Position numbers and translations under genes: made by a program. Below are positions 20,501 to 28,795 of a DNA stretch of 30,702 nt, piece after piece (position 1 is the first letter of the stretch; the number at the start of each line of letters is the position of its first letter). The notes below the pieces were generated by a model that worked only from the letters and a program-made list of their open reading frames with translations, searched no databases and was not told the origin of the DNA. The stretch is from a virus, in IMG/VR virus record IMGVR_UViG_3300035670_000936, positions 1 to 30,702 of that record. One strand, written 5' to 3'.

Positions 20501-20647
20501 ATGAAGCCAAGCTATTTAGGTTATTTAATCGAATTACTGCAGGCAAGCGAGTATCGTAATGCACCGGAGACAATTGAGATTGCAAAGGGCAAGTATGCTA
20601 TTCCAAAGACATGGCAGGAGTTTCTAAAACGTAGACGATGGCCGTAG
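20501..20647 (+). CDS. 48-residue protein before the tape measure
   Basis: A frame starting two bases after the previous stop and overlapping the tape measure start by ten bases. The protein begins MKPSYLGYLIELLQASEYRN and ends in WQEFLKRRRWP. Helical and basic at its C-terminus. The tight packing and protein-like composition support a real gene. It may be a tail-tip or tape-measure accessory; no family recognised. Confidence 0.6.
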   Translation: MKPSYLGYLIELLQASEYRNAPETIEIAKGKYAIPKTWQEFLKRRRWP

Positions 20648-22515
20648 TTGAAAACATAAAGATTCAGGGAGATACTTCAGGGTTTCAGCAGCAGATTGAT
20701 GCGCTAAACAAAAAGATCGAGGAACTTGAGAAAAAACTTGGCAGTACGCAAGATGCTACTGCTGATTTAGGTAAGGAGGCCAAAAAGACAGGTACTGCCA
20801 TCAGCAAAACATTTAATGGGCTGAAAAAGGTAGTTACCGCACCTTTTGAACTTGCAAAGAAAGCAGCATCCGGATTGGGAACGCTACTAAAGGGCGGTCT
20901 TGGTCTGGGTTTAATTGTTGGTGCGGTAGACAAACTATCCGAATCATTTAATGCCAACCAAAAGGTAGTCGATGCCGTGAACAAGGTCATGACTACCCTG
21001 AGCATAATCTTCAACCAGATCACCGAAGCGATCTTCGGAGCAGTAGAAGAGCAGAGCAAACTAAATGGTGGCTTTGACGCAACGAAAAAGGTATTAGGCG
21101 GGCTTATTAGTGGCGTGCTTAACGTATTCGTTGGGATCATTCAGGGAATCAAACTTGCGGTGCAGGAGGTTCAGCTTGCATGGGAACAATCATTTTTTGG
21201 AGACAAGGATGCTACACGCATCAAGGAACTAAACAAGGAGATTGCAGTAACCCGTGAAGAGCTGAAAAAGACGGGAGAGAATCTGCTCGAATCCGGTAAG
21301 ATGGTGGTAAACAATCTTGCGGAAGCAGCAAGTGAGGTAGCCAACACGGTGGTCGCAGTCGCTACAAAGGTTGCTAAGACGGTTCAGGAACTTGATGTAA
21401 CAAAGGCCATCAATCAGGCCGAGCGTCTTGTGGAGTTGCAGAAGGCAGCGGCTCTTGCTGAGGTGCAACGGCAAAAAATACAATTAGAGTTCCAGAATAC
21501 GCAAGAGCAATTGCGGCAGTTGCGTGATGATGAGCAAAACTCTATTGCAGAACGCCAGAAGGCGAATGCTGACCTTTTAGCATCCTTGCAGCAACAGGCA
21601 GAGTTAGAGCGTGAACAAATAAAGATCAAGGTAGCAGCAATCGCTGCGGAGTATGAGATCAACAAGACCAATGAGAACCTTGTAGCCCTGAAGCAGGCGC
21701 AGTTGGAACTCACGGACTTGGATGAGCGTTTACAGGGTCAAAAGTCAGAAGCGCTTGCCAATCAGAACTCCTTGCTAAAGGAGCAATTGGAGATTGACAA
21801 GGGTATTGCCGCAACAGACCAAGAGATCTTTGAGATCCAACAGAATGCTCAACTCGAACTTCTGGACAATGAGGTAGCCGTAGCTGAGAAGCAGATCGAG
21901 ATTGCCGAAAACGTGTTCCAGAAAAAGAAAGCATTGCTGGAGGCCGAGATTGCAACATTTAAGGAGGGAACCGCCCAGAGAGCAGAAGCCGAAAATGCAC
22001 TGAAGGTATTGGAGGCAGAGAATGCAGCAGGTCGTTTGCAGTTAGAGAAAAATCTGCAAGAGGCGAAACTTGCTACCATCAAAGGTGCATTGCAAGGTGT
22101 TGCTCAACTCGTTGGGGAAAACACGGTACTCGGAAAAGCCATCGCTTTGGCACAGGTAACGATTGACACCTACACAGGTGCTACTAAAGCCCTTGCTCAG
22201 GGTGGTATATTCGGTTACATCGGTGCGGCAGGTATCATCGCATCGGGTATTGCTAATGCACGTCAGATTACGGCAACGCAGGTACCTACGGAGGCATCCG
22301 GTGCAACAGGTGGGGGATCCACCATCACCAACACTTTAAGTCAGCCAGCGCAGCCTGCTCAATTCAACATTGTGGGACAATCTGGAATCAACCAACTTGC
22401 ACAGACCATCGGCAGTCAGTTCAACCAACCTGTCAGAGCTTACGTAGTCGGTCAGGATGTAACCACCGCACAACAATTAGAACGCCAACGAGTAAAAACT
22501 GCAACATTCGGATGA
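20638..22515 (+). CDS. Tape measure protein
   Basis: 625 residues. It sets tail length and helps DNA pass into the host. The N-terminus is a coiled coil (QQIDALNKKIEELEKKLGST), followed by a hydrophobic Gly-rich segment (LKGGLGLGLIVGAV). A long Gln/Ala/Glu-rich coiled coil spans about 250-480. A second hydrophobic region is GIFGYIGAAGIIASGIANA, and the C-terminus ends VRAYVVGQDVTTAQQ, typical of Bacteroidota phages. At roughly 0.15 nm per residue, the length would predict a tail near 90 nm. This supports a siphovirus form. A contractile sheath gene is not visible. Confidence 0.85.
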   Translation: MAVVENIKIQGDTSGFQQQIDALNKKIEELEKKLGSTQDATADLGKEAKKTGTAISKTFNGLKKVVTAPFELAKKAASGLGTLLKGGLGLGLIVGAVDKLSESFNANQKVVDAVNKVMTTLSIIFNQITEAIFGAVEEQSKLNGGFDATKKVLGGLISGVLNVFVGIIQGIKLAVQEVQLAWEQSFFGDKDATRIKELNKEIAVTREELKKTGENLLESGKMVVNNLAEAASEVANTVVAVATKVAKTVQELDVTKAINQAERLVELQKAAALAEVQRQKIQLEFQNTQEQLRQLRDDEQNSIAERQKANADLLASLQQQAELEREQIKIKVAAIAAEYEINKTNENLVALKQAQLELTDLDERLQGQKSEALANQNSLLKEQLEIDKGIAATDQEIFEIQQNAQLELLDNEVAVAEKQIEIAENVFQKKKALLEAEIATFKEGTAQRAEAENALKVLEAENAAGRLQLEKNLQEAKLATIKGALQGVAQLVGENTVLGKAIALAQVTIDTYTGATKALAQGGIFGYIGAAGIIASGIANARQITATQVPTEASGATGGGSTITNTLSQPAQPAQFNIVGQSGINQLAQTIGSQFNQPVRAYVVGQDVTTAQQLERQRVKTATFG

Positions 22516-23444
22516 AACTAATCGAACTAATACTTGACGAGTCGATGGCCCTCACGGGCATTGATGCTATTTCACTTGTAGAGCATCCTGCTATCGAAGA
22601 GGACTTTATCGCTCTAAATTCTCAACGGGTGGAGTTCGCTACGCAGAACGAAGAGAAGCGAATACTTATGGGTGCTGCTCTTGTTCCGAACAAGCCCATT
22701 TACCGAGTGGATGGGGAGAGCGAATTTTACGTTTACTTCAGCGAGGGGACTATCCGGAAAGCAAGCGAATTGTTTTTCCAGAAAGCGAAGCAGAATAATG
22801 CCACCTTGGAGCATGAGGTCGGAATCAATGGCCTCACGGTTGTAGAGTCGTGGATAATTGAGGATGAAACCCACGACAAGAGTCGCAAGTACGGGTTTGA
22901 CCTTCCGGTCGGAACGTGGATGGTTTCCATGAAAGTAAACAACCCGGAGATCTGGGACGGATGGGTAAAAACAGGAAAGGTCAAGGGCTTCAGCATTGAG
23001 GGATACTTTGTAGACAAGATGAACTTCAACAATCAGGAGTTGGAACGCATCGAAGAGCAAGAGGCGGCCTTACTCCTGTCGCAGATCGTGGGGATCATCA
23101 AGAGAGACGGCAGAAAGAAATCAGGAAACCGCACAGAGTTAGAGTCATACTCTGACTACCCATCCGGAGTCCGGAATAACGCAAAGCGAGGCATTGAGCT
23201 GAATGAGAAAAACGGAAACAAGTGTGCTACCCCTGTCGGAAAGGTCAGAGCGCAGCAATTGGCTCAAGGCAAGCCCATCAGCGTAGAGACCATCAAGCGG
23301 ATGCATTCGTACCTGTCAAGAGCCGAAGAGTATTACGATGAAGGAGACACGAAAGCATGCGGCACGATCAGTTATTTACTATGGGGAGGTCTTGCAGGTA
23401 AACGCTGGGCAGCATCCAAATTGAAAGAATTAGGAGAACTATGA
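22512..23444 (+). CDS. Prohead protease, XkdF-like (S78_2), with C-terminal extension
   Basis: 310 residues. Residues 50-170 carry the protease: KPIYRVDGESEFYVYFSEGT, then NATLEHEVG (His101), then VESWIIEDE, then GTWMVSMKVNNPEIWDGW and KGFSIEGYF (Ser161), consistent with the XkdF-like head maturation protease. It would cleave the scaffold and capsid precursor. Residues 205-310 are a separate domain with YPSGVRNNAKRGIELNEKN, two widely spaced cysteines and a helical end (ISYLLWGGLAGKRWAASKL) that I recall fused to head proteins in other phages. It follows the tape measure by an ATGA overlap. Confidence 0.75.
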   Translation: MKLIELILDESMALTGIDAISLVEHPAIEEDFIALNSQRVEFATQNEEKRILMGAALVPNKPIYRVDGESEFYVYFSEGTIRKASELFFQKAKQNNATLEHEVGINGLTVVESWIIEDETHDKSRKYGFDLPVGTWMVSMKVNNPEIWDGWVKTGKVKGFSIEGYFVDKMNFNNQELERIEEQEAALLLSQIVGIIKRDGRKKSGNRTELESYSDYPSGVRNNAKRGIELNEKNGNKCATPVGKVRAQQLAQGKPISVETIKRMHSYLSRAEEYYDEGDTKACGTISYLLWGGLAGKRWAASKLKELGEL

Positions 23445-24070
23445 GTACAAGAAAGAACACGGCAATCAAGGTACAGACGGACGTTATCAGTGATGCGGAG
23501 CGTTTGACTTATGCCATTGAAGAGGGCTCAATAGTTCAAACCGAAACGGGCTATTGGATTGTGCGTTCTGGTGAATGGGTAAACCTAAATACAAGCAACG
23601 CACAAGGGCTTGGTTGGGTGCGTTGGGATGATGGTCAATATACATCAAGCAACAAGCTGACGTTCGCTGATGGAGTAGCTGCTTTGCTGCCCAACAACGG
23701 AGCAACAATCACCTCATACCTCAATACGCCTGCTGACCTGTACAACCCCACCACAGGGCGTGTGTATGGAATCGCAGAGAATGACACCTACATCGCCACC
23801 ATCGTATTCAAAGCGAGCGCAGCAAACGCCCAACAAACGTACGCAGAGCTGCGCCTTGAAGGTGGCAACGGAACGCCCTACGAGCGTTTGGCAGCAACAA
23901 TCGCATTCCCACGAGGCAACGATGTAGAGCATCCGTTTCACAACGTATTCCAATATTACGTTGATGAGGACTTTTTGACCAACGGAAACTATTGGCAGTT
24001 GACCGCAGTAGGCGGAGCAGTCCTTGTGTGGGATATTATATTTTTCATTCAGAGAACCCAATCACGATGA
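23441..24070 (+). CDS. Fibre- or decoration-like structural protein
   Basis: 209 residues, beta-rich. GWVRWDDGQYTSSNKLTFAD is followed by a region with a strand pattern ending in IAFPRGNDVEHPF, then LTNGNYWQLTAVGG and IIFFIQRTQ. I recall phage fibre domains with a jelly-roll or TNF-like fold having such an FPRG-x-H-x(n)-NG-x(n)-IxFxIxRT arrangement. It may decorate the capsid or form a head fibre, since it sits between the protease and the scaffold. The fold is inferred by pattern only. Confidence 0.5.
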   Translation: MSTRKNTAIKVQTDVISDAERLTYAIEEGSIVQTETGYWIVRSGEWVNLNTSNAQGLGWVRWDDGQYTSSNKLTFADGVAALLPNNGATITSYLNTPADLYNPTTGRVYGIAENDTYIATIVFKASAANAQQTYAELRLEGGNGTPYERLAATIAFPRGNDVEHPFHNVFQYYVDEDFLTNGNYWQLTAVGGAVLVWDIIFFIQRTQSR

Positions 24071-24291
24071 TCAGAAGACAAAGACTTCCGGTAGCATCAC
24101 CAAGAGGGGGTAACCGAGGATGCTTGTGCAAGGACAATAAGTATTCCAGAGCATGTTGCGATGGATCACTGCCTGCTCAGGGCGTTGGATCTCTGGTTGG
24201 TCAAGGGATCAGCGTCCGGATCAGAGGCGAGGAATGGCAAACCATCAACACACGATGGGAGGCCACGAACACGTTGTGGCAGGACTTGTAA
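24067..24291 (+). CDS. Small cysteine-rich structural protein with W motif
   Basis: 74 residues from the ATG at 24067, which overlaps the previous stop. The first half has RGGNRGCLCKDNKYSRACCD with four cysteines in a CxC...CC pattern, followed by GSLPAQGVGSL. I recall this CLC-YS-CC-G-QG-G motif from Bacteroidota phages. The second half has a tryptophan series, EEWQTINTRWEATNTLWQ, shared with other virion proteins here. It may bind metal or be disulfide-linked. Function unknown. Confidence 0.6.
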   Translation: MIRRQRLPVASPRGGNRGCLCKDNKYSRACCDGSLPAQGVGSLVGQGISVRIRGEEWQTINTRWEATNTLWQDL

Positions 24292-24314
24292 AAATGTAAC
24301 AAATCAACTAACCC

Positions 24315-24331
24315 TTTTTATTTACTTAGAT
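24315..24331 (+). promoter_or_regulatory. TTATTT-type element before the scaffold gene
   Basis: TTTTTATTTACTTAGAT directly abuts the ATG at 24332. Compare GGTTATTTACTTGAG at 26587-26601 and GGTTATTTTATTAG at 15357-15370. Possible late promoter or leader. Confidence 0.35.
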
Positions 24332-24931
24332 ATGAAAGCAAATAATATCCTAAACCGAATCCTTGCTGAACTCGCTTCCGTTCGTGAAGTGAAGTTTGAG
24401 CAAATGACGCTTGAGAACGGAGCCGTTCTTGAAGCTGAAGCATTTGAGTCAGGCAACGAGGTTTTTGTCATTAGTGGCGAAGATCGTGTACCTGCTCCCG
24501 TGGGTGAACACTTGCTCGGAGACGGCCGCATTCTTGTGGTTAGCGAAGAGGGAGTAATTGCCGAGATTAAAGAGGCCGGTGCTGAAGAGGAAGCAAAGGT
24601 TGAAGTAGAGGTTGAGGCCTCTGCCGAAGAGCCTGCTACCGAACTCGCAGAGGTCGAAGTAAAAGAGGAAATGCCTGCTGCTGATTTGGCTGATGCGATT
24701 GCTAAGGTGATCGAAGAGGTTGCAATGATGCGTGAGGAAATGAAAGCAATGCGTGAGGAAATGGGTGGATACGCTAAGAAAGAGGAAATGGCTGCCGTAG
24801 AGCAGAAATTCTCTTCACAGAGCGCTGCCAAGCCCATTAAACACAACCCCGAAACAAAGCAAGTCAACAAGGTAGAATTTAACCGCCCCGCAAAGGCGAT
24901 TGACCGAGTCCTTGCACGTCTTAACAACTAA
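24332..24931 (+). CDS. Probable capsid scaffolding protein
   Basis: 199 residues from MKANNILNRILAELAS. The N-terminal part (about 1-80) is a small beta domain. The middle is extremely rich in Glu, Ala and Val (KVEVEVEASAEEP). A coiled coil follows (AKVIEEVAMMREEMKAMREE), then a basic end. Acidic low-complexity helices just upstream of the major capsid gene are typical of scaffolds, which the adjacent protease would degrade. The ATG at 24332 is chosen because the upstream in-frame extension lies inside the previous gene. Confidence 0.7.
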   Translation: MKANNILNRILAELASVREVKFEQMTLENGAVLEAEAFESGNEVFVISGEDRVPAPVGEHLLGDGRILVVSEEGVIAEIKEAGAEEEAKVEVEVEASAEEPATELAEVEVKEEMPAADLADAIAKVIEEVAMMREEMKAMREEMGGYAKKEEMAAVEQKFSSQSAAKPIKHNPETKQVNKVEFNRPAKAIDRVLARLNN

Positions 24932-24943
24932 TCAATTCAGAAA

Positions 24944-25870
24944 ATGGCTACGACCACTTCAATCACTACCAACTACGCTGGTCAGTTTGCAAGCAAGTAC
25001 ATCAGTGCTGCTCTGCTTTCTGCCGACACGCTCGACAAAGGACTCGTTGAGATCCTGCCGAACGTAAACTTCAAGACTACCCTGCAGAAGGTTAACACGG
25101 ATGACATCGTAAAGGATGCAACGTGCGACTTCACTGCTACGTCTACCCTGACCCTCACCGACCGAGTTCTGGAGGTTGAGCCGTTTCAGGTTAACCTGCA
25201 ACTCTGCAAGAAGGACTACTACGATTCATGGATCGGTGGCCAGATGGGCTTCTCTGCCTACGACAGCATCCCGGCTTCGTTCGCTGACTTCTTGATCGCT
25301 CACGTTGCTGCCAAGACTGCCCAAAAGATTGAGCAGAACATTTGGAATGGCAATGCTGCTTCAGCAGGTGAGTTCAGCGGCTTCCTGTCTTTGATGACTG
25401 CTGACTCTGACGTAGTTGACGTAACCGCTACCACGGTAACGGCTGCCAACGTTATTGACGAGCTTGGCAAGGTAATGGACGCTATTCCTGCTGCCCTTTA
25501 CGGCAAGGAGGATCTGACCATCTACGTTCCGCAAAACGTTGCTAAGGCATACGTTCGTGCTTTGGGTGGTTTCGGTGCTTCAGGTCTGGGTGCTAATGGT
25601 GTTGACAACAAGGGTACCATGTGGTACGGCTCTGAGCCGTTGTTCTTTGATGGTGTTCGTGTTGCTATGGTCAACGGATTGCCTTCGAACAAGATGGTTG
25701 CTGCTCAATCGAGCAACCTGTACTTCGGCACCGGTCTGTTGAACGAGCGCAACGAGGTTCGTGTCCTTGACATGGCTGACCTCGATGGATCGGACAACAT
25801 CCGTGTGATCTTGCGTTTCTTCGCAGGTGTTCAGTACGGCATCGGTTCTGACGTAGTTCTCTACTCTTAA
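24944..25870 (+). CDS. Major capsid protein (HK97-like fold)
   Basis: 308 residues, beginning MATTTSITTNYAGQFASKYI. It lies directly after the scaffold and before a strong terminator. DLTIYVPQNVAKAYVRALGG and VRVAMVNGLPSNKMVAAQSS resemble the P- and A-domain strands of HK97-like capsids, and the C-terminus RFFAGVQYGIGSDVV is typical. Codon use is noticeably enriched in GCT, CTG, CGT and GTT compared with its neighbours, as expected for a highly expressed gene. The leader reads AATCAATTCAGAAA. Confidence 0.85.
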   Translation: MATTTSITTNYAGQFASKYISAALLSADTLDKGLVEILPNVNFKTTLQKVNTDDIVKDATCDFTATSTLTLTDRVLEVEPFQVNLQLCKKDYYDSWIGGQMGFSAYDSIPASFADFLIAHVAAKTAQKIEQNIWNGNAASAGEFSGFLSLMTADSDVVDVTATTVTAANVIDELGKVMDAIPAALYGKEDLTIYVPQNVAKAYVRALGGFGASGLGANGVDNKGTMWYGSEPLFFDGVRVAMVNGLPSNKMVAAQSSNLYFGTGLLNERNEVRVLDMADLDGSDNIRVILRFFAGVQYGIGSDVVLYS

Positions 25871-25895
25871 TCCGAGCGAATAAGTTAAACCACGA

Positions 25896-25927
25896 GGGGG
25901 TGTGGGTTCTGCCCCGCCCCCTTTTTT
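25896..25927 (+). terminator. Strong intrinsic terminator after the major capsid gene
   Basis: GGGGGTGTGGG pairs with CCCCGCCCCC (one T bulged, one T-G pair) around a short loop, followed by six T. Confidence 0.9.
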
Positions 25928-25944
25928 AATTCAAACAAAACACA

Positions 25945-26493
25945 ATGGCTTGCGATTTAACAAAAGGACGTGCGGTTCCGTGTAAAGACGTAGTAGGTGG
26001 CATCCGTGCCGTTTACTTCGTTGACTTCGGGGACTTTTCAAGCGTTACCCTCACGAACGATGAGGTAACGGACATCAGCGGAACTTTCTCTGCTTACCAA
26101 TATGTGGTAAAGGGCAATAGCTCATTCGAGCAAGCGTTCAACTCAAGCCGTGAGAATGGTACTACCTTCTTTACGCAGACGTTGAACCTGACCTTGACCA
26201 AATTGACCAAAGAGGACAACAAGGAATTGAAGTTACTCGCCTACGGACGTCCGTATGTGGTGGTCGAGGACTACAATGGCAATGCTTTCCTTATGGGCAA
26301 GAACTACGGGGCTGAGGTTACCGGAGGTACTATTGTAACGGGTGCTGCTATGGGTGATCTGTCCGGGTACACGTTGACGATGGAAGCACAGGAACAACTG
26401 CCTGCTAACTTCATCTCTGGTGCTACGTTGAACAATCCGTTTGCCGGATGTTCAAGTGCTACGGATACGATCGTTGTAGGTACGAATTCCTAA
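25945..26493 (+). CDS. Major tail tube-like protein
   Basis: 182 residues beginning MACDLTKGRAVPCKDVVGGI, a start I recall from major tail or tube proteins of Bacteroidota phages. The body is beta-rich (VTDISGTFSAYQYVVKG, then NGTTFFTQTLNLTLTKL) and includes GAEVTGGTIVTGAAMGDLSG. It lies between the capsid and portal genes and is flanked by its own terminators on both sides, consistent with high expression. The tube assignment is inferred; a capsid decoration protein is the alternative. Confidence 0.6.
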   Translation: MACDLTKGRAVPCKDVVGGIRAVYFVDFGDFSSVTLTNDEVTDISGTFSAYQYVVKGNSSFEQAFNSSRENGTTFFTQTLNLTLTKLTKEDNKELKLLAYGRPYVVVEDYNGNAFLMGKNYGAEVTGGTIVTGAAMGDLSGYTLTMEAQEQLPANFISGATLNNPFAGCSSATDTIVVGTNS

Positions 26494-26541
26494 TCGTATA
26501 TTAGTGGAAGCAAATCTTAACTGATTAGCTATTCAATTTGG

Positions 26542-26565
26542 AAGGGGGGCGTAAGCCCCCTTTTT
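26542..26565 (+). terminator. Intrinsic terminator after the tail tube-like gene
   Basis: GGGGGC, a GTAA tetraloop and GCCCCC, with extra G-T and A-T pairs at the base, followed by TTTTT. Confidence 0.9.
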
Positions 26566-26586
26566 CATTACAAAAAGTTCTGATGC

Positions 26587-26601
26587 GGTTATTTACTTGA
26601 G
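26587..26601 (+). promoter_or_regulatory. TTATTT-type element before the portal operon
   Basis: GGTTATTTACTTGAG abuts the ATG at 26602, directly after a terminator. A new transcript is needed here, which supports promoter function. Confidence 0.4.
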
Positions 26602-26937
26602 ATGCATATACTCGAGGAATCAACAGACCCACAAGACATCGTGATCATACCCCGCAGTTTTCCTGCGAGCGTTACGATTGCCCTTGTGGATGAGTCAACG
26701 AATACCACGGCTACGCCTGCCGTATCAGCCACCTCTGCGAATGGTTTTATGACCCTTACAGGGACTTTTGATCTGGTGAACAACCGATTCTATGGGCTGA
26801 AGGTTTTTAATTCGGGAAATCTAATTTACAGAGACAGGGTTTTTGTAACTTCACAAACGAATTACCCGAAGTTCACGGTAAACGCTGGAGTATACACCGA
26901 GGAAACAACATACGACAATGACTACATCATCATCTAA
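26602..26937 (+). CDS. Conserved small structural protein
   Basis: 111 residues, beta-rich: VTIALVDESTNTTATPAVSA, then GFMTLTGTFDLVNNRFYGLKV, then NLIYRDRVFVTSQTNYPKFT, ending ETTYDNDYIII. I recall this strand set from proteins found just upstream of the portal in other Bacteroidota phages. It has an immunoglobulin-like or carbohydrate-binding look and may be a head decoration or neck protein. It overlaps the portal start by 20 bases. Confidence 0.6.
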   Translation: MHILEESTDPQDIVIIPRSFPASVTIALVDESTNTTATPAVSATSANGFMTLTGTFDLVNNRFYGLKVFNSGNLIYRDRVFVTSQTNYPKFTVNAGVYTEETTYDNDYIII

Positions 26938-28792
26938 CGGAAGCAAGGTTCACGTTGTCAATCTATCCTCTTACACTACTCCGGTAGTTAAGGAGGTACA
27001 GGGCAAGGACTGGGTGGAGTACGGAGAGGACAACAATTACTTTCAATACCTGATTGACAGGTACAATGGATCACCTACCAACAACGCCCTGATCAATGGC
27101 GTGATCGACTTTATCTACGGCAAGGGTCTGGATGCTACGGATTCTGCTCGTAAACCAAGCGAGTATGCAGCGATGCGTGGTCTGTTGACCAAGGACACCG
27201 TCCGGAGAGCAGTTGCCGATTACAAGATGATGGGGCAATGTGCTTTCCAGATCATCTACTCGATGGATCACAATACGATCACGGAGGTACATCACCTTCC
27301 GGTCGAGACGTTGCGAGCAGAGCGTTGCAATGATGAGGGAGAGGTCGAAGGGTACTACTATGCCAAGTCATGGGAGGACGTTGCGAGCCGTAGAGAGCAG
27401 CCGGTGCGTATACCAGCATTTGGTACAAGCAAGGAAGGGATCGAGATCCTGTACGTAAAACCTTACCGAGCAGGATTCTATTACTACTCACCGGTCGATT
27501 ACCAAGGAGGTCTGCCTTACGCAGAATTAGAAGAGGAGATTGCCAACTACCACATCAACAATGTGCAGAATGGCCTTGCTCCGAGCATGATGATCAACTT
27601 CAACAACGGAGTACCGAGTGAAGAGGAACGCAGGCAGATCGAGATGCAGATCGCCCAGAAGTTTAGCGGATCATCTAATGCCGGAAAATTCATCCTCGCA
27701 TTCAACGACAATAAGGAGTTGGCTGCTACGATTGATCCGGTGCAGTTGTCGGATGCCCATAACCAATACCAATTCCTCTCTTCGGAGTCCACGCAGAAGC
27801 TGATGGTTGCTCACCGCATCACCTCACCGATGCTTTTGGGTATTAAGGACCAGTCAGGACTTGGAAACAATGCGGATGAGCTGAAGACGGCATCTGTCCT
27901 GTTTGACAATATCGTGATCCGACCGATGCAAGAGGTGATACTTGATGCATTGGAGAAGATCCTCTCTTACAATGACCTTCGACTGAACATCTACTTCAAG
28001 ACCTTGCAACCTCTGGAGTTCACGCAGGACATCGAAACACCGATGGATGCAGAGACCCGTGAAGAGGAAACGGGAGTGAAGCTGAGTGCGGTCAATCTCG
28101 AAGAGCCGTGCTGGGATGGCTACGAGATGATCGGCTTTAAGATGAAGGACGGAAAGAGAGTGCCTAATTGCGTTCCGGTAGAAGCATCAGAGCATGAGAT
28201 GGAAGCCATGTTTTTGGAGTTGGATGAATTGGGAGAAACGATTGATGAGGACGAGTGGGAACTCGTTGATGAGCGAGCCGTAGACTATGAGCAAGAGGAT
28301 GCCCTCGACTCGATGCTAAAACTCGCTTATGTCGCTTCTGCTAAGCCCTATGAGCGTAGTGAGCAGGATATGGGACTATACAAAGTCCGTTACTCGTATG
28401 CTCCAAACCGAGCAGGTCAGGATTCGAGAGAGTTCTGCAAGAAAATGGTAGCAGCAAACAAGGTCTACCGGAAAGAGGACATCGAGGCAATGGGTAACAA
28501 AGCGGTGAATGCTGGCTTTGGACCCTATGGCACAAATACCTACTCGATCTGGTTTTACAAGGGTGGAGCTAATTGCCACCACTTTTGGATGAGGAAAACC
28601 TACTTTAGAAAGCGGAATCCGGATGGCACGTTTAAGACGGCACCGGATAGCAATGCTCAATTCGAGAGTAACGAGAAGCAGGTCAGCGTAAACCAAGCCA
28701 AGAAGGCAGGCGTACCTCTGGAGACCAACGATCCGCTTGTGGCGAAGCGACCGATCGACATGCCAAATAATGGATACTTAAACCCACGATAA
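26918..28792 (+). CDS. Portal protein with extra C-terminal domain
   Basis: 624 residues. Residues 1-380 match a phage portal: YGEDNNYFQYLIDRYNGSPT, then GVIDFIYGKGLD, then MMGQCAFQIIYS, and later SSESTQKLMVAHRITSPMLL and QSGLGNNADELKTA, with the last typical of portal stem and crown. About residues 395-420 hold CWDGYEMIGFKMKDGKRVPN, a linker motif seen in several phage head proteins. From about 480 on is a separate domain (KVRYSYAPNRAGQDSREFC to YKGGANCHHFWMRKTY), which is not needed for the ring. Portals of about 450-500 residues are more usual. Confidence 0.85.
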   Translation: MTTSSSNGSKVHVVNLSSYTTPVVKEVQGKDWVEYGEDNNYFQYLIDRYNGSPTNNALINGVIDFIYGKGLDATDSARKPSEYAAMRGLLTKDTVRRAVADYKMMGQCAFQIIYSMDHNTITEVHHLPVETLRAERCNDEGEVEGYYYAKSWEDVASRREQPVRIPAFGTSKEGIEILYVKPYRAGFYYYSPVDYQGGLPYAELEEEIANYHINNVQNGLAPSMMINFNNGVPSEEERRQIEMQIAQKFSGSSNAGKFILAFNDNKELAATIDPVQLSDAHNQYQFLSSESTQKLMVAHRITSPMLLGIKDQSGLGNNADELKTASVLFDNIVIRPMQEVILDALEKILSYNDLRLNIYFKTLQPLEFTQDIETPMDAETREEETGVKLSAVNLEEPCWDGYEMIGFKMKDGKRVPNCVPVEASEHEMEAMFLELDELGETIDEDEWELVDERAVDYEQEDALDSMLKLAYVASAKPYERSEQDMGLYKVRYSYAPNRAGQDSREFCKKMVAANKVYRKEDIEAMGNKAVNAGFGPYGTNTYSIWFYKGGANCHHFWMRKTYFRKRNPDGTFKTAPDSNAQFESNEKQVSVNQAKKAGVPLETNDPLVAKRPIDMPNNGYLNPR

Positions 28793-28795
28793 GAG

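Noticed and set aside
20685-21140. Minus-strand open frames opposite the tape measure and other large genes
   Set aside because: Their length comes from the biased codon use of the plus-strand coiled-coil genes. They have Ser/Phe/Cys-rich compositions and no leader or neighbour logic.
24161-24331. A longer scaffold protein starting at 24161
   Set aside because: The extra 57 residues lie inside the small Cys gene and its 3' gap and are Arg/Cys-rich. The TTATTT element and the ATG at 24332 fit better.
24322-24927. A 201-codon open frame on the minus strand opposite the scaffold gene
   Set aside because: It is a Ser/Ala-rich mirror of the Glu/Ala-rich repeats on the plus strand, with no protein-like pattern. 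No other minus-strand gene is supported anywhere in the window.
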